Shown here: piece by piece, positions 17,623-31,490 of the stretch
Layout of the letters: each line of letters starts with the position of its first letter
Numbering within the stretch: the first letter of the stretch is position 1
DNA from: Paenibacillus kribbensis
GTDB lineage: Bacteria > Bacillota > Bacilli > Paenibacillales > Paenibacillaceae
NCBI RefSeq assembly: GCF_002240415.1
Contig: NZ_CP020028.1
Location: 1,094,001-1,158,000, forward strand
Direction: 5' to 3'
DNA: 64,000 nucleotides
The notes under the pieces: model-generated
What the model was told of the DNA's origin: nothing
What the model saw: the letters and a program-made list of their open reading frames with translations, nothing else
Databases searched by the model: none
Made by a program: the position numbers and the translations under genes

Positions 17623-18396
17623 ATGAATCATCGTACGAACCATGGTCATAAGGATAAGAAAACAGCGCGGCGCAACCTTCCCAACGAGGCCCCCCGTGTG
17701 AGCAAGGATAAAACGGCTTCAACTTCTGGCATTCATAGACCGATACAGCGTGGAGAGTCAGCGGTACCCACATCCATAGAAACGGAACTCTCGGTTCAAG
17801 CTGTTGAAGAAGTGGTCAGGAAGAAGCATAAGCTGCCCAAGACGCTGGAGGAAGCGATGCTGATGAATCGGGCATCTGTATTGCTGTTGTCTGTACCTGA
17901 TTCGGATACGGAAATCCAGACGGATAACGACCTTCCGTTGATCACGACGGAAGGTCAGGCAGAGCAAGAATCGTTACTCGATTGTTCCATTACCAGTATC
18001 CACATAGCAGAAGGGAGACATCGCTCCAAGCAGCGAATGGTCTTGCCCGGGGAAAATGCCGATCCAGGTATCCACATGGACGACCCATCAAGGGTAGATG
18101 CAATTGAAGATGGCATATCGGCCTGTGATGAGGCTTCTGATCCAGAGAAAGCTTCATCTCAATTTGGCAGCATTCCTTTTTACCTTCCCGCCACAACAGA
18201 CAGGGATGAAGTGAGCATTGTGTTCAAAAAGCCATTTATCAATACCCAATATGTAGTCACAGCCAATGCGAGTGTGCCGGGGGTGATGGTAGGTGTCACA
18301 AAACGTCAGAGGCATTCAGCGGTACTTACTGTGGAACGTGAACACTCGGGCTCGACATGTGAAGGGGTGATCCTGTGGATTGCGATGGGATATTGA
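17623..18396 (+). CDS. Hypothetical protein, candidate spore-surface protein
   Basis: 257 residues from ATG 17623, which has AAAGGAG 8 nt upstream; an in-frame ATG at 17554 has no SD. The first 60 residues are basic and Ser/Thr/Pro-rich. The middle is acidic and low in complexity. The last 60 residues look folded: VSIVFKKPF, NTQYVVTANAS, MVGVTKRQ and a terminal LWIAMGY. That end resembles the single-domain beta-sandwich tails (H-type-lectin-like) that end in W-x-A-x-G in phage fibres and spore proteins. This is a weak resemblance. Together with the upstream sigma-K-like promoter and glycosyltransferase, a spore-coat protein or glycosylation target is plausible. Confidence 0.6.
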   Translation: MNHRTNHGHKDKKTARRNLPNEAPRVSKDKTASTSGIHRPIQRGESAVPTSIETELSVQAVEEVVRKKHKLPKTLEEAMLMNRASVLLLSVPDSDTEIQTDNDLPLITTEGQAEQESLLDCSITSIHIAEGRHRSKQRMVLPGENADPGIHMDDPSRVDAIEDGISACDEASDPEKASSQFGSIPFYLPATTDRDEVSIVFKKPFINTQYVVTANASVPGVMVGVTKRQRHSAVLTVEREHSGSTCEGVILWIAMGY

Positions 18397-18400
18397 AGGC

Positions 18401-18429
18401 AAAAAAAGGCGTCCCGCTGAGGGGACGCC
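18401..18429 (-). terminator. Terminator of M4 protease copy 1
   Basis: Minus-strand reading: GGCGTCCC / GGGACGCC (arms 18422-18429 and 18408-18415), then seven T. The same hairpin type, with small changes, follows each of the three proteases. Confidence 0.85.
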
Positions 18430-18488
18430 GTATATATAAGGAGGAAGGGGGTAAACTTGTAATATCTGAGGAGATGTGTCCAACAAAC

Positions 18489-20297
<1,809 letters not shown>

Positions 20298-20382
20298 TCA
20301 CTCTCCCTAGATAATGTGGGATAAAAATACCCGATTTTGAATAGGTATTGCGTCATGTATGTAGGTCTTTCATGTCTCGGCT

Positions 20383-20417
20383 CTGATATTAGCACAGAGA
20401 ATGTCGAACGAGAAGAT
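20383..20417 (-). promoter_or_regulatory. Conserved protease upstream box, copy 1
   Basis: A 21-nt block beginning CTGATATTAGCACAG on the plus strand (20383-20403) is identical upstream of all three M4 genes. It is followed by AGAAGAT in each. Read on the minus strand it offers TAATAT as a -10 and TTCTCG 17 bp upstream as a weak -35. It is likely the promoter core plus an activator site. Leader of about 90 nt. Confidence 0.6.
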
Positions 20418-20540
20418 TCGTTTTACAAAATAGCCCAAAATAATTCATTAGTCCCAAAATGTTAATGGAAATGTCGTATCTGGTCGAAATATATCGAAAA
20501 TAAATATTATGTTAACTCTCGCATAGCCATTGTAGGTTTA

Positions 20541-20573
20541 GAAAAAAAAAGGCAACCCTTGAGGAGGGATGCC
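20541..20573 (-). terminator. Terminator of M4 protease copy 2
   Basis: Minus-strand stem GGCATCCC / GGGTTGCC (20566-20573 and 20551-20558, with one G-T pair), followed by a nine-base T run. Confidence 0.8.
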
Positions 20574-20712
20574 CTAGATATAGGGGGAAGGGGTACAGAC
20601 TTGCACTGCACCCCCATTTTTTTGACTGCTTACGAGCAGGATCAAATGAGGGCTGTATAGCAGGTGTCTATCTCTTGGATGAGGAACAATTGCGAGGAAC
20701 ACAGGATATCAT

Positions 20713-22814
<2,102 letters not shown>

Positions 22815-22844
22815 CAAAAAAGGGCGTCCCTTTGAGGGGACGCC
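22815..22844 (-). terminator. Terminator of M4 protease copy 3
   Basis: Minus-strand stem GGCGTCCC / GGGACGCC (22837-22844 and 22823-22830) followed by CC and a T run. Nearly identical to the copy 1 terminator. Confidence 0.85.
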
Positions 22845-22991
22845 ATATACATAAGGGGGAAGGGGTACAGCTTGTACACTGCCCCCCCAAGTCGTCCATT
22901 GTATGCGCAGGGGCAGATGACAGTTGCACAACGACAAAGGTCTGACAAAGGTCTATGGAAGAGGATAAATGAGGGGGAGCATGTATTTGAT

Positions 22992-24779
<1,788 letters not shown>

Positions 24780-24905
24780 TCACTCTCCCTGATTAGTTGT
24801 CAGGATGAATCATCCTGCATTGACTAGGCATTACGCCAATTAGGTAAGTCGTGTTGTCGTCTGGAACATGAAGAAAATGGAACGTGAAGAGAAATACCGA
24901 AGTGT

Positions 24906-24950
24906 GTTTTTCGTGAAGTTTTTTGTGAAGTTTTTTGTGAAGTTTTCCAT
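24906..24950. repeat. Short tandem repeats in the npr leader
   Basis: About three consecutive copies of a 13-nt unit around GTGAAGTTTTTT (the last degenerate, GTGAAGTTTTCC). In the npr transcript they read as repeated A-rich CTTCAC blocks. Confidence 0.6.
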
Positions 24951-25121
24951 GAAGCGTAAGTGAAAAGAGGGGGACTGCAGGTGAAGCATATAGCCTAAAA
25001 AGGTGACAAACTCCTCCTTTCCTGTCGTATATTAGAAAGTGGAATAATAGTGGATAATGGAAAAAAAGTCCCATATGCAAAAAAAACAAATGCTGATTTA
25101 TTGAACTCCCATCATCTGGCT

Positions 25122-25156
25122 CTGATATTAGCACAGAGAATGACGGACGAGAAGAT
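25122..25156 (-). promoter_or_regulatory. Conserved protease upstream box, copy 3
   Basis: The same 21-nt block at 25122-25142 and ACGAGAAGAT at 25147-25156. It lies about 350 nt before npr. Confidence 0.6.
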
Positions 25157-25281
25157 CTATGTCACAAATTTATCCAAAATGAATCTTTAGACCCTGATAA
25201 CCGATTTATTTAATAGGATTAATATGTTTTGTAAAAAAAAGTCGAAAATTGCTTTGTCGAAAAGGCTCCACGCTTGCCGTT

Positions 25282-25309
25282 ACACACGGTATTTGGACCG
25301 CATAGGTTA
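25282..25309 (+). promoter_or_regulatory. Sigma-K-like promoter of the glycosylation operon
   Basis: AC (25282-25283), 17-bp spacer, CATAGGTTA (25301-25309), an exact match to AC-N17-CATAnnnTA. It lies 62 bp before the first gene of the GT operon. Confidence 0.5.
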
Positions 25310-25370
25310 TGTTGAACTGTCCTAATCACGCTGTCCATCTATACAGCAATAAGGGAGGTGAGACGGGAGC

Positions 25371-26309
25371 ATGAGGAAGCAGAGAAGAGGTGGATTCAAG
25401 CTCAATCACAGGCGGCATTCCGGTGCTAATCCTTACTCAAAGATGTGGCTGCCGGTAAGAGTGCCCAAGCTGCATATGAATCCGATAAGTCCAGTCAATG
25501 GGGAGAAACCGGGCGTGGAAAAAGGCGCACAGACAGGTGAGGAGCGGCCTTCTGAACCATCAGCGAGTGGCAAATTGCTCGTATCTGTCATTATCCCTGC
25601 CATGAATGAGCAAAAAACGATCGGAGCTGTTATTCGTGAGGCACGCCGTGTCCACCCGCATACCGAAGTTATCGTGGTCGAGAACGGATCAAGCGACAGG
25701 ACGGCGAAGGTGGCAGCGGCGGCAGGGGCGCGTGTGATTTCCTTCCCGGAACCGCTGGGACATGATGTGGGCCGTCGGATTGGAGCAGAGGCAGCTTCCG
25801 GGCAGGTACTGCTTTTTCTGGATGGCGATATCGTCATTCCCTGTGTCAGACTCCGACCGTTCATACAGGCTATCTGCGCAGGAGCGGATATTGTGCTGAA
25901 TGATTACCATGGACCCGTGAATCGTACGTCTGTACATCCGGTGGTTGATGCAAAGCATGTATTGAATATTTTGTCGAACCGTGTTGATTTAGGAGGGGCA
26001 TCCATGACAGGTATTCCACATGCCATAAGTCAAAGGGCCTTAAAAAAAATAGGTCTAAAGTCGCTGGAGAATCCCCCTTTATTTCAAGCTATGTCCATCG
26101 TCTCCGGGTTGCGAGTGATGACTGTATATGGAATAGCTGTCGGTAGAATGAATGCAACACGCAAAAAACAAAACGGAAAGGACCCGCTGGTGGATGTGAT
26201 TGTACAGGATCATCTGGATGCTATTGCCTGGATTACATCACATCTGGGAACACGTGCGGGATTCACCGATTTGGAACGCAAACGGATCAGAGACGAGGTG
26301 AAACCGTGA
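25371..26309 (+). CDS. Glycosyltransferase family 2
   Basis: 312 residues: a strongly basic, disordered N-terminus (about 1-65), then a GT-A domain with VSVIIPAMNEQKTIGAV, the nucleotide-binding ENGSSDRT and the metal-binding DGD triad (FLDGDIVI). An unusual LGHDVGRRIGAEA motif follows the first beta-alpha unit and is shared with the next gene. The C-terminal part lacks membrane helices, so it is probably soluble in the mother cell. AAGGGAGGTGA lies 8 nt before ATG 25371. First gene of an operon; it overlaps the next by 4 bp. Donor and acceptor are unknown. Confidence 0.85.
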   Translation: MRKQRRGGFKLNHRRHSGANPYSKMWLPVRVPKLHMNPISPVNGEKPGVEKGAQTGEERPSEPSASGKLLVSVIIPAMNEQKTIGAVIREARRVHPHTEVIVVENGSSDRTAKVAAAAGARVISFPEPLGHDVGRRIGAEAASGQVLLFLDGDIVIPCVRLRPFIQAICAGADIVLNDYHGPVNRTSVHPVVDAKHVLNILSNRVDLGGASMTGIPHAISQRALKKIGLKSLENPPLFQAMSIVSGLRVMTVYGIAVGRMNATRKKQNGKDPLVDVIVQDHLDAIAWITSHLGTRAGFTDLERKRIRDEVKP

Positions 26310-27241
26310 GCAGAGAGTATCGCAGGGGGAAGCGTGACGACCCAAGCCGGGGGATCAGACGTGTACAGCGAAGACAAGGATCGACGCATTCAATACACAG
26401 CCGCAGGGTGAGGAAACCCGCACCTCGGGGAAAGGAAATGACCGAAGTGAACCTGCCTCAGATACAAGAAGTTCCCGAGGGCATTATACTGCAGGGAACA
26501 GCGGCAGCCGTAGTCAGTGTCTGTAATGAGGAGTCGACAATTGACCGGGTGCTGGGTGAGCTGGAAAAACTTCCGCTTAAGGACATCATTGTCGTTTTGA
26601 ACGGCTGTACGGACGGCACGCGCTCCATCGTAGCGAAGCATCATCCTGGCGCGACTCTCGTCAACATGCCGGATCGACTGGGGCATGATGTCGGGCGTGC
26701 TGTAGGCGCGCGTATGACGCAAGCTGATATCGTGCTGTTTGTAGACGGAGATTTGCCGATTCCAGCGTCTGACTTGCTCCCTTTTCTCCACGCGGTTGAT
26801 CAGGGAACGGATGTGGCGCTTAACGATCTGAGCAGACATTTGCCGCCCTATGCACAGCAGGACAGCGTAACACGGTGCAAAGGCTTCCTGAACCGCATAC
26901 TGCGCAGGCCGGATCTTGGAGCAAACTCATTGACCGCTGTACCGCACGCCTTGTCACGACGCTCGCTGGATTTGCTTGGTTCGGCCATGCTCGCTGTTCC
27001 GCCAAAGGCCCACGCCATGGCGGTACTGCACGGGATGATGGTGGCAGCCGTACACTCGGTCGACGTCATTAAAACGAACCGTAAGCGGGCCTTCAATACC
27101 GGCAAAGGAAACGCTATGGAGCAATTGATCGTCGGTGATCATGCGGAGGCGCTGACAGCGGTATTGAAGGTAGCCGGCACTTCTCCGTTCGGTCCCGTTC
27201 CTACACGGGCAGACGTTGCCAAAGGGAGGAATGCACGATGA
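26306..27241 (+). CDS. Glycosyltransferase family 2, paralogue of the preceding gene
   Basis: 311 residues, GTG start overlapping the previous stop (GTGA). An Arg-rich N-terminus (about 1-45) precedes a GT-A domain: AAVVSVCNEESTIDRVL, LNGCTDGT, LGHDVGRAVGARM and FVDGDLPI (DGD metal site). The conserved LGHDVGR block and the overall length show it is a tandem duplicate of 25371-26309. An in-frame ATG inside (26438, at the residues MTEVNLP) could give a shorter product without the basic tail. Its 3' end overlaps the next gene by 4 bp. Confidence 0.8.
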   Translation: MSREYRRGKRDDPSRGIRRVQRRQGSTHSIHSRRVRKPAPRGKEMTEVNLPQIQEVPEGIILQGTAAAVVSVCNEESTIDRVLGELEKLPLKDIIVVLNGCTDGTRSIVAKHHPGATLVNMPDRLGHDVGRAVGARMTQADIVLFVDGDLPIPASDLLPFLHAVDQGTDVALNDLSRHLPPYAQQDSVTRCKGFLNRILRRPDLGANSLTAVPHALSRRSLDLLGSAMLAVPPKAHAMAVLHGMMVAAVHSVDVIKTNRKRAFNTGKGNAMEQLIVGDHAEALTAVLKVAGTSPFGPVPTRADVAKGRNAR

Positions 27242-28038
27242 GTATGACGAGCATTATTATCCCGACTTATAACGGCCTGCATCTGCTCAAGCCGTGTATT
27301 GAGGCGATTCGGACACATACGGTGGATGTACCTTATGAAATCATTGTAGTAGATAACGCTTCAAATGACGGCACGGATGCTTTTTGTGCAGCCGAGCGTC
27401 TGATCAGCGTGCGTCTTCCCGAAAACCGGGGATTTCCGACAGCTTGTAATATGGGGTTCCGTCTGGCTTCGGGCGACCAGCTTGTCATATTGAACAATGA
27501 TGTGACAGTTACGCGAGGGTGGCTATCCAATATGCTGGCTGCACTACAGAGTGAAAGCACGGTGGGACTGGTGGGGCCGGTGACCAATTATGTCAGCGGT
27601 ATTCAGCAGATTCACGGATTGGCAGGAGATTTCGCCAGTTGGATGCGATTTGCGGAGCAAAATAATACAAGTAATCCATCCAGATGGCAGGAGGTCAAGC
27701 GATTGGTCGGATTTTGCATGTTATTCCGGCGCGAACTGGTGGAACGGATCGGATTACTTGATGAACGGTTCAGTCCCGGACATTATGAGGATGACGATTA
27801 TTGTTTGCGGGCACGCGTGCATGGCTATAAGCTGCTGATGTGTAATGACTGTTTTGTTTATCATCAGGGAAATGCGAGCTTTTCGCGCGAAGACACTTCC
27901 TGGAATGAAGAGTTGATCGAGCGGAACTATCGTTTATTTATAGAGAAATGGAGCATAGATCCCAGAATGTTTATCGAAACTGGAAACGTTGAGGGATTAC
28001 ATGCTGAACATGCTGTTGAAGGAGGAGGGAAGATATGA
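27238..28038 (+). CDS. Glycosyltransferase family 2 (rhamnosyltransferase-like)
   Basis: 266 residues with a classic GT-A fold: TSIIIPTYNGLHLL, VDNASNDGT, ENRGFPTACNMG, and the metal-binding ILNNDVTVTRGWL. The later GHYEDDDYCLRARVHGYK carries the catalytic-base ED, and YHQGNASF follows. It closely resembles the N-terminal domains of the two GT2 genes at 28840 and 41451. It may transfer a deoxyhexose. It lies between the GT2 pair and a nucleotidyltransferase, with 4-bp overlaps on both sides. Confidence 0.88.
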   Translation: MSMTSIIIPTYNGLHLLKPCIEAIRTHTVDVPYEIIVVDNASNDGTDAFCAAERLISVRLPENRGFPTACNMGFRLASGDQLVILNNDVTVTRGWLSNMLAALQSESTVGLVGPVTNYVSGIQQIHGLAGDFASWMRFAEQNNTSNPSRWQEVKRLVGFCMLFRRELVERIGLLDERFSPGHYEDDDYCLRARVHGYKLLMCNDCFVYHQGNASFSREDTSWNEELIERNYRLFIEKWSIDPRMFIETGNVEGLHAEHAVEGGGKI

Positions 28039-28766
28039 AAGGGGTTATTCTCGCAGGAGGAACCGGGTCGCGCCTTCATCCGTTGACTTCATTGCTCAAC
28101 AAGCATCTGCTTCCGGTCGGCAAATATCCCATGATTGTGTATGGTATCGAAAGACTGCGACAGGCAGGAATCACCGATATGCTTATCATTATTGGCAAAC
28201 AATCGGCTGGACTGTATACCGATTTTTTGGGTAGCGGCAGCGATTATGGTGTCCAATTGACATACCGGATTCAGGAAAAGGCGGGCGGCATTGCGGAAGC
28301 ACTTGATCTGGCAAGAAGCTATATGCATCCAGAAGAAAAATTCACTGTTTTGCTAGGGGATAATTTGTTCAAGGAGGACCTGGGTCCTGTCATCGAACGG
28401 TTCAAGCAGCAGCCACCGGGGAGCGCCAGAGTATTGTTGAAAAAGGTGGCAGATGCCCGTCGTTACGGAGTACCGGTGTTTGATCCCGAGCGGCCGGAGA
28501 GCATCTCAAAAATTGAAGAAAAGCCGGAAAATCCCCAATCCAAATATTGCGTTACTGGTATTTACATGTACGATACTGCCGTATTCGATAAGATCAGGCA
28601 AATTAATCCTTCGGCGCGCGGTGAGCTTGAGATCACGGATGTCAACAACTGTTATGCCGCTGAGGGCAAGCTGGAATATGATATTTTACGGCGATACTGG
28701 AGCGATGCAGGAACCTTCGCTTCCCTGCAGGAGGCTGGAATAAAAATGAAAGGGCTTCTGCCCTGA
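28035..28766 (+). CDS. Sugar-phosphate nucleotidyltransferase (RmlA/SpsI-like)
   Basis: 243 residues. It joins a nucleoside triphosphate to a sugar-1-phosphate to make an NDP-sugar donor. The pyrophosphorylase signature LAGGTGSRLHPLT and the substrate Lys/Pro in NKHLLPVGKYPMI are present, with GDN (Mg site) and IEEKPENPQS. The length is that of B. subtilis spore-coat SpsI (about 246) rather than full-length RmlA (about 290), so it is likely an SpsI-type glucose-1-phosphate thymidylyltransferase. The other three dTDP-rhamnose enzymes are not in this operon. Last gene of the four-gene overlapping set. Confidence 0.87.
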   Translation: MKGVILAGGTGSRLHPLTSLLNKHLLPVGKYPMIVYGIERLRQAGITDMLIIIGKQSAGLYTDFLGSGSDYGVQLTYRIQEKAGGIAEALDLARSYMHPEEKFTVLLGDNLFKEDLGPVIERFKQQPPGSARVLLKKVADARRYGVPVFDPERPESISKIEEKPENPQSKYCVTGIYMYDTAVFDKIRQINPSARGELEITDVNNCYAAEGKLEYDILRRYWSDAGTFASLQEAGIKMKGLLP

Positions 28767-28779
28767 TCTCGGGTGAAGC

Positions 28780-28807
28780 ACCATCCGGCCGGGCCAGGCA
28801 TATAGTA
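28780..28807 (+). promoter_or_regulatory. Sigma-K-like promoter
   Basis: AC (28780-28781), 17-bp spacer, CATATAGTA (28799-28807), an exact match to AC-N17-CATAnnnTA. It lies 33 bp before ATG 28840. A related but poorer CATATAGTT stands at 31870 before the CgeB-like genes. Confidence 0.5.
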
Positions 28808-28839
28808 TAGGCATAATGCCACCCGGAGGAGTGAACGGC

Positions 28840-30300
28840 ATGAAACGCCTGAGTATACGAAGGAAACATAGCAAACGGCTCGGTAAGAAAGGCTATTGGG
28901 CAGGATATAAAAGGGGTCAGGAGCAAGGCAGCAGATTTGGCCAGGCTTCGTTCGGCAAGGTGTTTGAAGGCGTCAGCATTATCATTCCGTCCTGCAATCA
29001 GCTTCATCGGCTTCGAGCTTGTATTCACCGTATTGAGGAGCATACGAGCTATCCTCATGAAATTATTGTGGTGGACTCCGGCTCAACGGACGGAACACGC
29101 ACCTATTTGCTCCGTAAAAGTATCGCTGTGCGTTATGCGCTGCTAAAAAAGGATGTTCATATGCTGAGCAGCCTGAATCAGGGACTGATGATGGCAAAAG
29201 GCACAACCATTGCGGTACTGGACCCACATGTTATGGTGACTCCCGGCTGGCTGAACCGTTTGCTGGAGTGCTTGGACAGCGATCCGCGGCTGGGGGTCGT
29301 CGGGCCTGTAACGAATGGTCCATTCGGAGCGCAGCAGATTGAGGTTCCTTATATAAACGAAAATGAAGCATTTCCGTTTGCCAAGACCTACAATATTTCC
29401 AACCCGGCCGCATGGCGAGAAACCGAGAGCCTGGCCGGATTTTGTTTACTGCTGCGCAGAGAAACGCTGGAAAAAACGGGGTACTGGGACGAAGGCTGTC
29501 ACAGTGGTCAGGAAGCCGCTGAAGATTGGCTGCTGCGTGTTCGCTTGCTGGGGATACGTATGGCAATTGCCGGAGATGCTTTTATTCATTACACAAAAAG
29601 TGATCGGGATACGGCCTATGCTTTTCTCCAGTCGACCGGAAAAAGCGGTTCAATGGAGGAGAATAGCCAGAACCGATCCTTTTTTGTCCAAAAGTGGGGG
29701 GACATAAATAAGCTGCTCCACAGTCAGAAAATCGGCGCAGCGAAGCCGGATGAACAGTTAACATCTGGCAAGGAAAGACGTGTGTCAGCGGCAAGCTTCT
29801 ATCCCGTAGGAGCGCTCGTTCAAGGACCTTCAGGTGCAGTATTTCGGTTAGAACCGGGAAGAAGGCGCTTTCTGCATAGAGTTCGTGCTGCGGGAGGTGA
29901 ATACGTAACTCCCGTCAGAATATCCCAGCTTGATCTGCTGGCACTTCCCCTGGTACCGAAGCCGGAGGTCATGGTTTCCGGTGATACGGAAGTGCCTGTA
30001 GTTGTACCGCCGGAGGAGCCCATTCCTGTGCTGGCGGCTTGCAAACCGGAAAACATGCCCATGCTCCCTACGTTGAATACCCCGGCTCAACGCAAGCAAT
30101 GGATTGAGGTACTGTATGCCGAAGGCAGACAACTGTATCAAATCGGGAACAACTGGAAAAGGCCGTTCCTTACCCCCTATGCAGCCATGAGCTGGCGGGC
30201 GGCTGACTACCGAATTCAGTTGTTGTCCCCCGGAGATTTGTCCGCGCTGGTGGAGGAGCGGCCTATTATTGCGCCACCTGTGCTGCACGGGCATCTGTAA
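28840..30300 (+). CDS. Glycosyltransferase family 2 with glycine-repeat N-terminus and C-terminal repeats
   Basis: 486 residues in three parts. (1) A basic start followed by a helix with Gly at every fourth position (G18, 22, 26, 30, 34: GYWA GYKR GQEQ GSRF). (2) A GT-A domain (about 40-280) with VSIIIPSCNQLHRLRAC, VDSGSTDGTR and LDPHVMVTPGWL. The usual DxD is replaced by DPH, so metal binding may differ. (3) A C-terminal region with two degenerate units (VFRLEPGRRRF and LYQIGNNWKRPF) related to those at 34.2 and 41.4 kb, separated by a Pro/Val-rich linker. GGAGG lies 8-9 nt before ATG 28840. Confidence 0.8.
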   Translation: MKRLSIRRKHSKRLGKKGYWAGYKRGQEQGSRFGQASFGKVFEGVSIIIPSCNQLHRLRACIHRIEEHTSYPHEIIVVDSGSTDGTRTYLLRKSIAVRYALLKKDVHMLSSLNQGLMMAKGTTIAVLDPHVMVTPGWLNRLLECLDSDPRLGVVGPVTNGPFGAQQIEVPYINENEAFPFAKTYNISNPAAWRETESLAGFCLLLRRETLEKTGYWDEGCHSGQEAAEDWLLRVRLLGIRMAIAGDAFIHYTKSDRDTAYAFLQSTGKSGSMEENSQNRSFFVQKWGDINKLLHSQKIGAAKPDEQLTSGKERRVSAASFYPVGALVQGPSGAVFRLEPGRRRFLHRVRAAGGEYVTPVRISQLDLLALPLVPKPEVMVSGDTEVPVVVPPEEPIPVLAACKPENMPMLPTLNTPAQRKQWIEVLYAEGRQLYQIGNNWKRPFLTPYAAMSWRAADYRIQLLSPGDLSALVEERPIIAPPVLHGHL

Positions 30301-30418
30301 TGATCGGAATAGGCGCTTTTAGGCGGAACCGACTACTCGCTGTGGCATACGCTGTAGTAGCGGAAAGCCCGTAGGTATTCGTGGGTTCCGCAAGGCGGAG
30401 CACATAAAGGAGGGGCTT

Positions 30419-30706
30419 ATGCATAACGAGGTAGATGATTTGCTAGTTCATATTTCACATTCGCAGCAACAGATGTCAAGGTTGTTGGATGCGGAACGGC
30501 AGGTAGTCGTGCGTATGGCGCAGATCATACATGAACTGCCGGATGAGGAGCCGCGTTTTGACGGAATTCCGGGCATTCTGGAAAGCTCGGCACAAGTAAA
30601 CAAAAGCATTGTTGCCTACTTGAACGGTATTGCCGATCTTCAGGAAGCAATGGCTGAAATGCTCGTTCGTGTCGTGAAAGAGACGGCATACCCGGAAGAG
30701 GAGTAA
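30419..30706 (+). CDS. Small helical protein of the glycosylation locus (95 aa)
   Basis: A 95-residue, Cys-free, acidic protein that should be almost all helix. It has the pattern SQQQMSRLLDAERQVV...AQI in the first half and IVAYLNGIADLQEAMAEML in the second. The two genes that follow encode proteins of similar size and pattern (S-x-x-x-M-x-x-x-L-x-A helices), so this is one of three likely paralogues. AAAGGAGGGG directly precedes ATG 30419. No enzymatic motif. A coiled-coil or scaffold role for the glycosyltransferases is a guess. A hairpin-rich gap (30301-30418) with a poor sigma-K-like match precedes it. Confidence 0.7.
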   Translation: MHNEVDDLLVHISHSQQQMSRLLDAERQVVVRMAQIIHELPDEEPRFDGIPGILESSAQVNKSIVAYLNGIADLQEAMAEMLVRVVKETAYPEEE

Positions 30707-30735
30707 CGTACCAACCAAGGGCAGGGAGTGAACAC

Positions 30736-31068
30736 ATGAGTAGGGAAAAAGCAATGATTCATATGCTGGATTCAGCTTCCAAAATGCAACGGAACGTGTC
30801 CATGATCCTGGAGGCCAAGGCGGTCGAAGCGGAAAAGATGCGTAATTGGGCGCTGAACCATCTGGCACCCAACGCATTTGATACCGATGAAGAGCAGTTG
30901 GGACGGCCGCTGGAAGTTCATGAGCAGATGGTGGAAATGCTGGAGGGACTCACCCGGCTTCAGACTGGACTTTGCAGCAATCTCAAGGCATTGCTGGATC
31001 AGGATGAGCAGCAGGGTGGCGGAATGGAAGGGATGATGGGAGGAATGGGCTCGGGGGATATGAGCTAA
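30736..31068 (+). CDS. Small helical protein with Gly/Met-rich tail (110 aa)
   Basis: A 110-residue helical protein (MLDSASKMQRNVSMILEAKA..., EVHEQMVEMLEGLTRLQTG...) with a low-complexity end of Gly and Met (GGGMEGMMGGMGSGDMS). It resembles its two neighbours in size and helix spacing. It overlaps the next gene by one base (TAATG), implying coupled translation. GGGAGTG precedes ATG 30736. Function unknown. Confidence 0.7.
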   Translation: MSREKAMIHMLDSASKMQRNVSMILEAKAVEAEKMRNWALNHLAPNAFDTDEEQLGRPLEVHEQMVEMLEGLTRLQTGLCSNLKALLDQDEQQGGGMEGMMGGMGSGDMS

Positions 31069-31490
31069 TGAGCATGAGGCGTGAACGCGAGATCAAGCTG
31101 GATATGCTGGAGTCTATTGCTGCCAGCCAGCACGCCGTCGCCCGGATGCTGAACAGTCTTGCGGACTTAACGCCCCATGCGGATGTGTCGACTACCCGTC
31201 TGGAGGAAACCATTCGGATACTCAGCAACTACCAGGGAGAAATCACGCAAATGCTGGCAGGTATTCCATTAAGGCGGCAGGTATATGGAAAACCGACGCG
31301 GCCGTGGCTCCATATTCCTGTTCAAAAAAATGAAGCCATCACGGAAAAACAGAGGAGGAATGAAAATGAGTACAAGGTGGGAACGCATTACTCGGCGCAA
31401 AGCCCGCAAAAGACGCAGAGATGCCCGGCGTTCCAGCATTCGCAGATTAAAACAGAGAAGAAGACGCCTGCTTGCTCTAAGACGTCGTAG
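31068..31490 (+). CDS. Small helical protein, probably frameshifted at its 3' end
   Basis: The first 85 or so residues match the two preceding small proteins in style (LDMLESIAASQHAVARMLNSLADL, then EETIRILSNYQGEITQML). After about residue 88 the frame runs 125 bp into the next gene, and the residues become unlike a protein of this family (Gln/Lys/Thr-rich). An A7 tract at 31324-31330 lies at the junction. With one extra A the frame would stop at once (CAA AAA AAA TGA), leaving a 95-residue protein ending before the next SD. So the true end may be near 31335. Either a sequencing error, a phase-variable tract or a genuine overlap. Confidence 0.55.
   Translation: MSMRREREIKLDMLESIAASQHAVARMLNSLADLTPHADVSTTRLEETIRILSNYQGEITQMLAGIPLRRQVYGKPTRPWLHIPVQKNEAITEKQRRNENEYKVGTHYSAQSPQKTQRCPAFQHSQIKTEKKTPACSKTS

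Noticed and set aside
24793..25134. 113-codon minus-strand frame in the npr leader
   Set aside because: No SD, composition dominated by Phe/His/Leu from A/T tracts, and it crosses the conserved protease box.
31285..31365. Longer start for the Arg-rich protein
   Set aside because: The upstream ATG lacks an SD, and AGGAGG sits just before ATG 31366.
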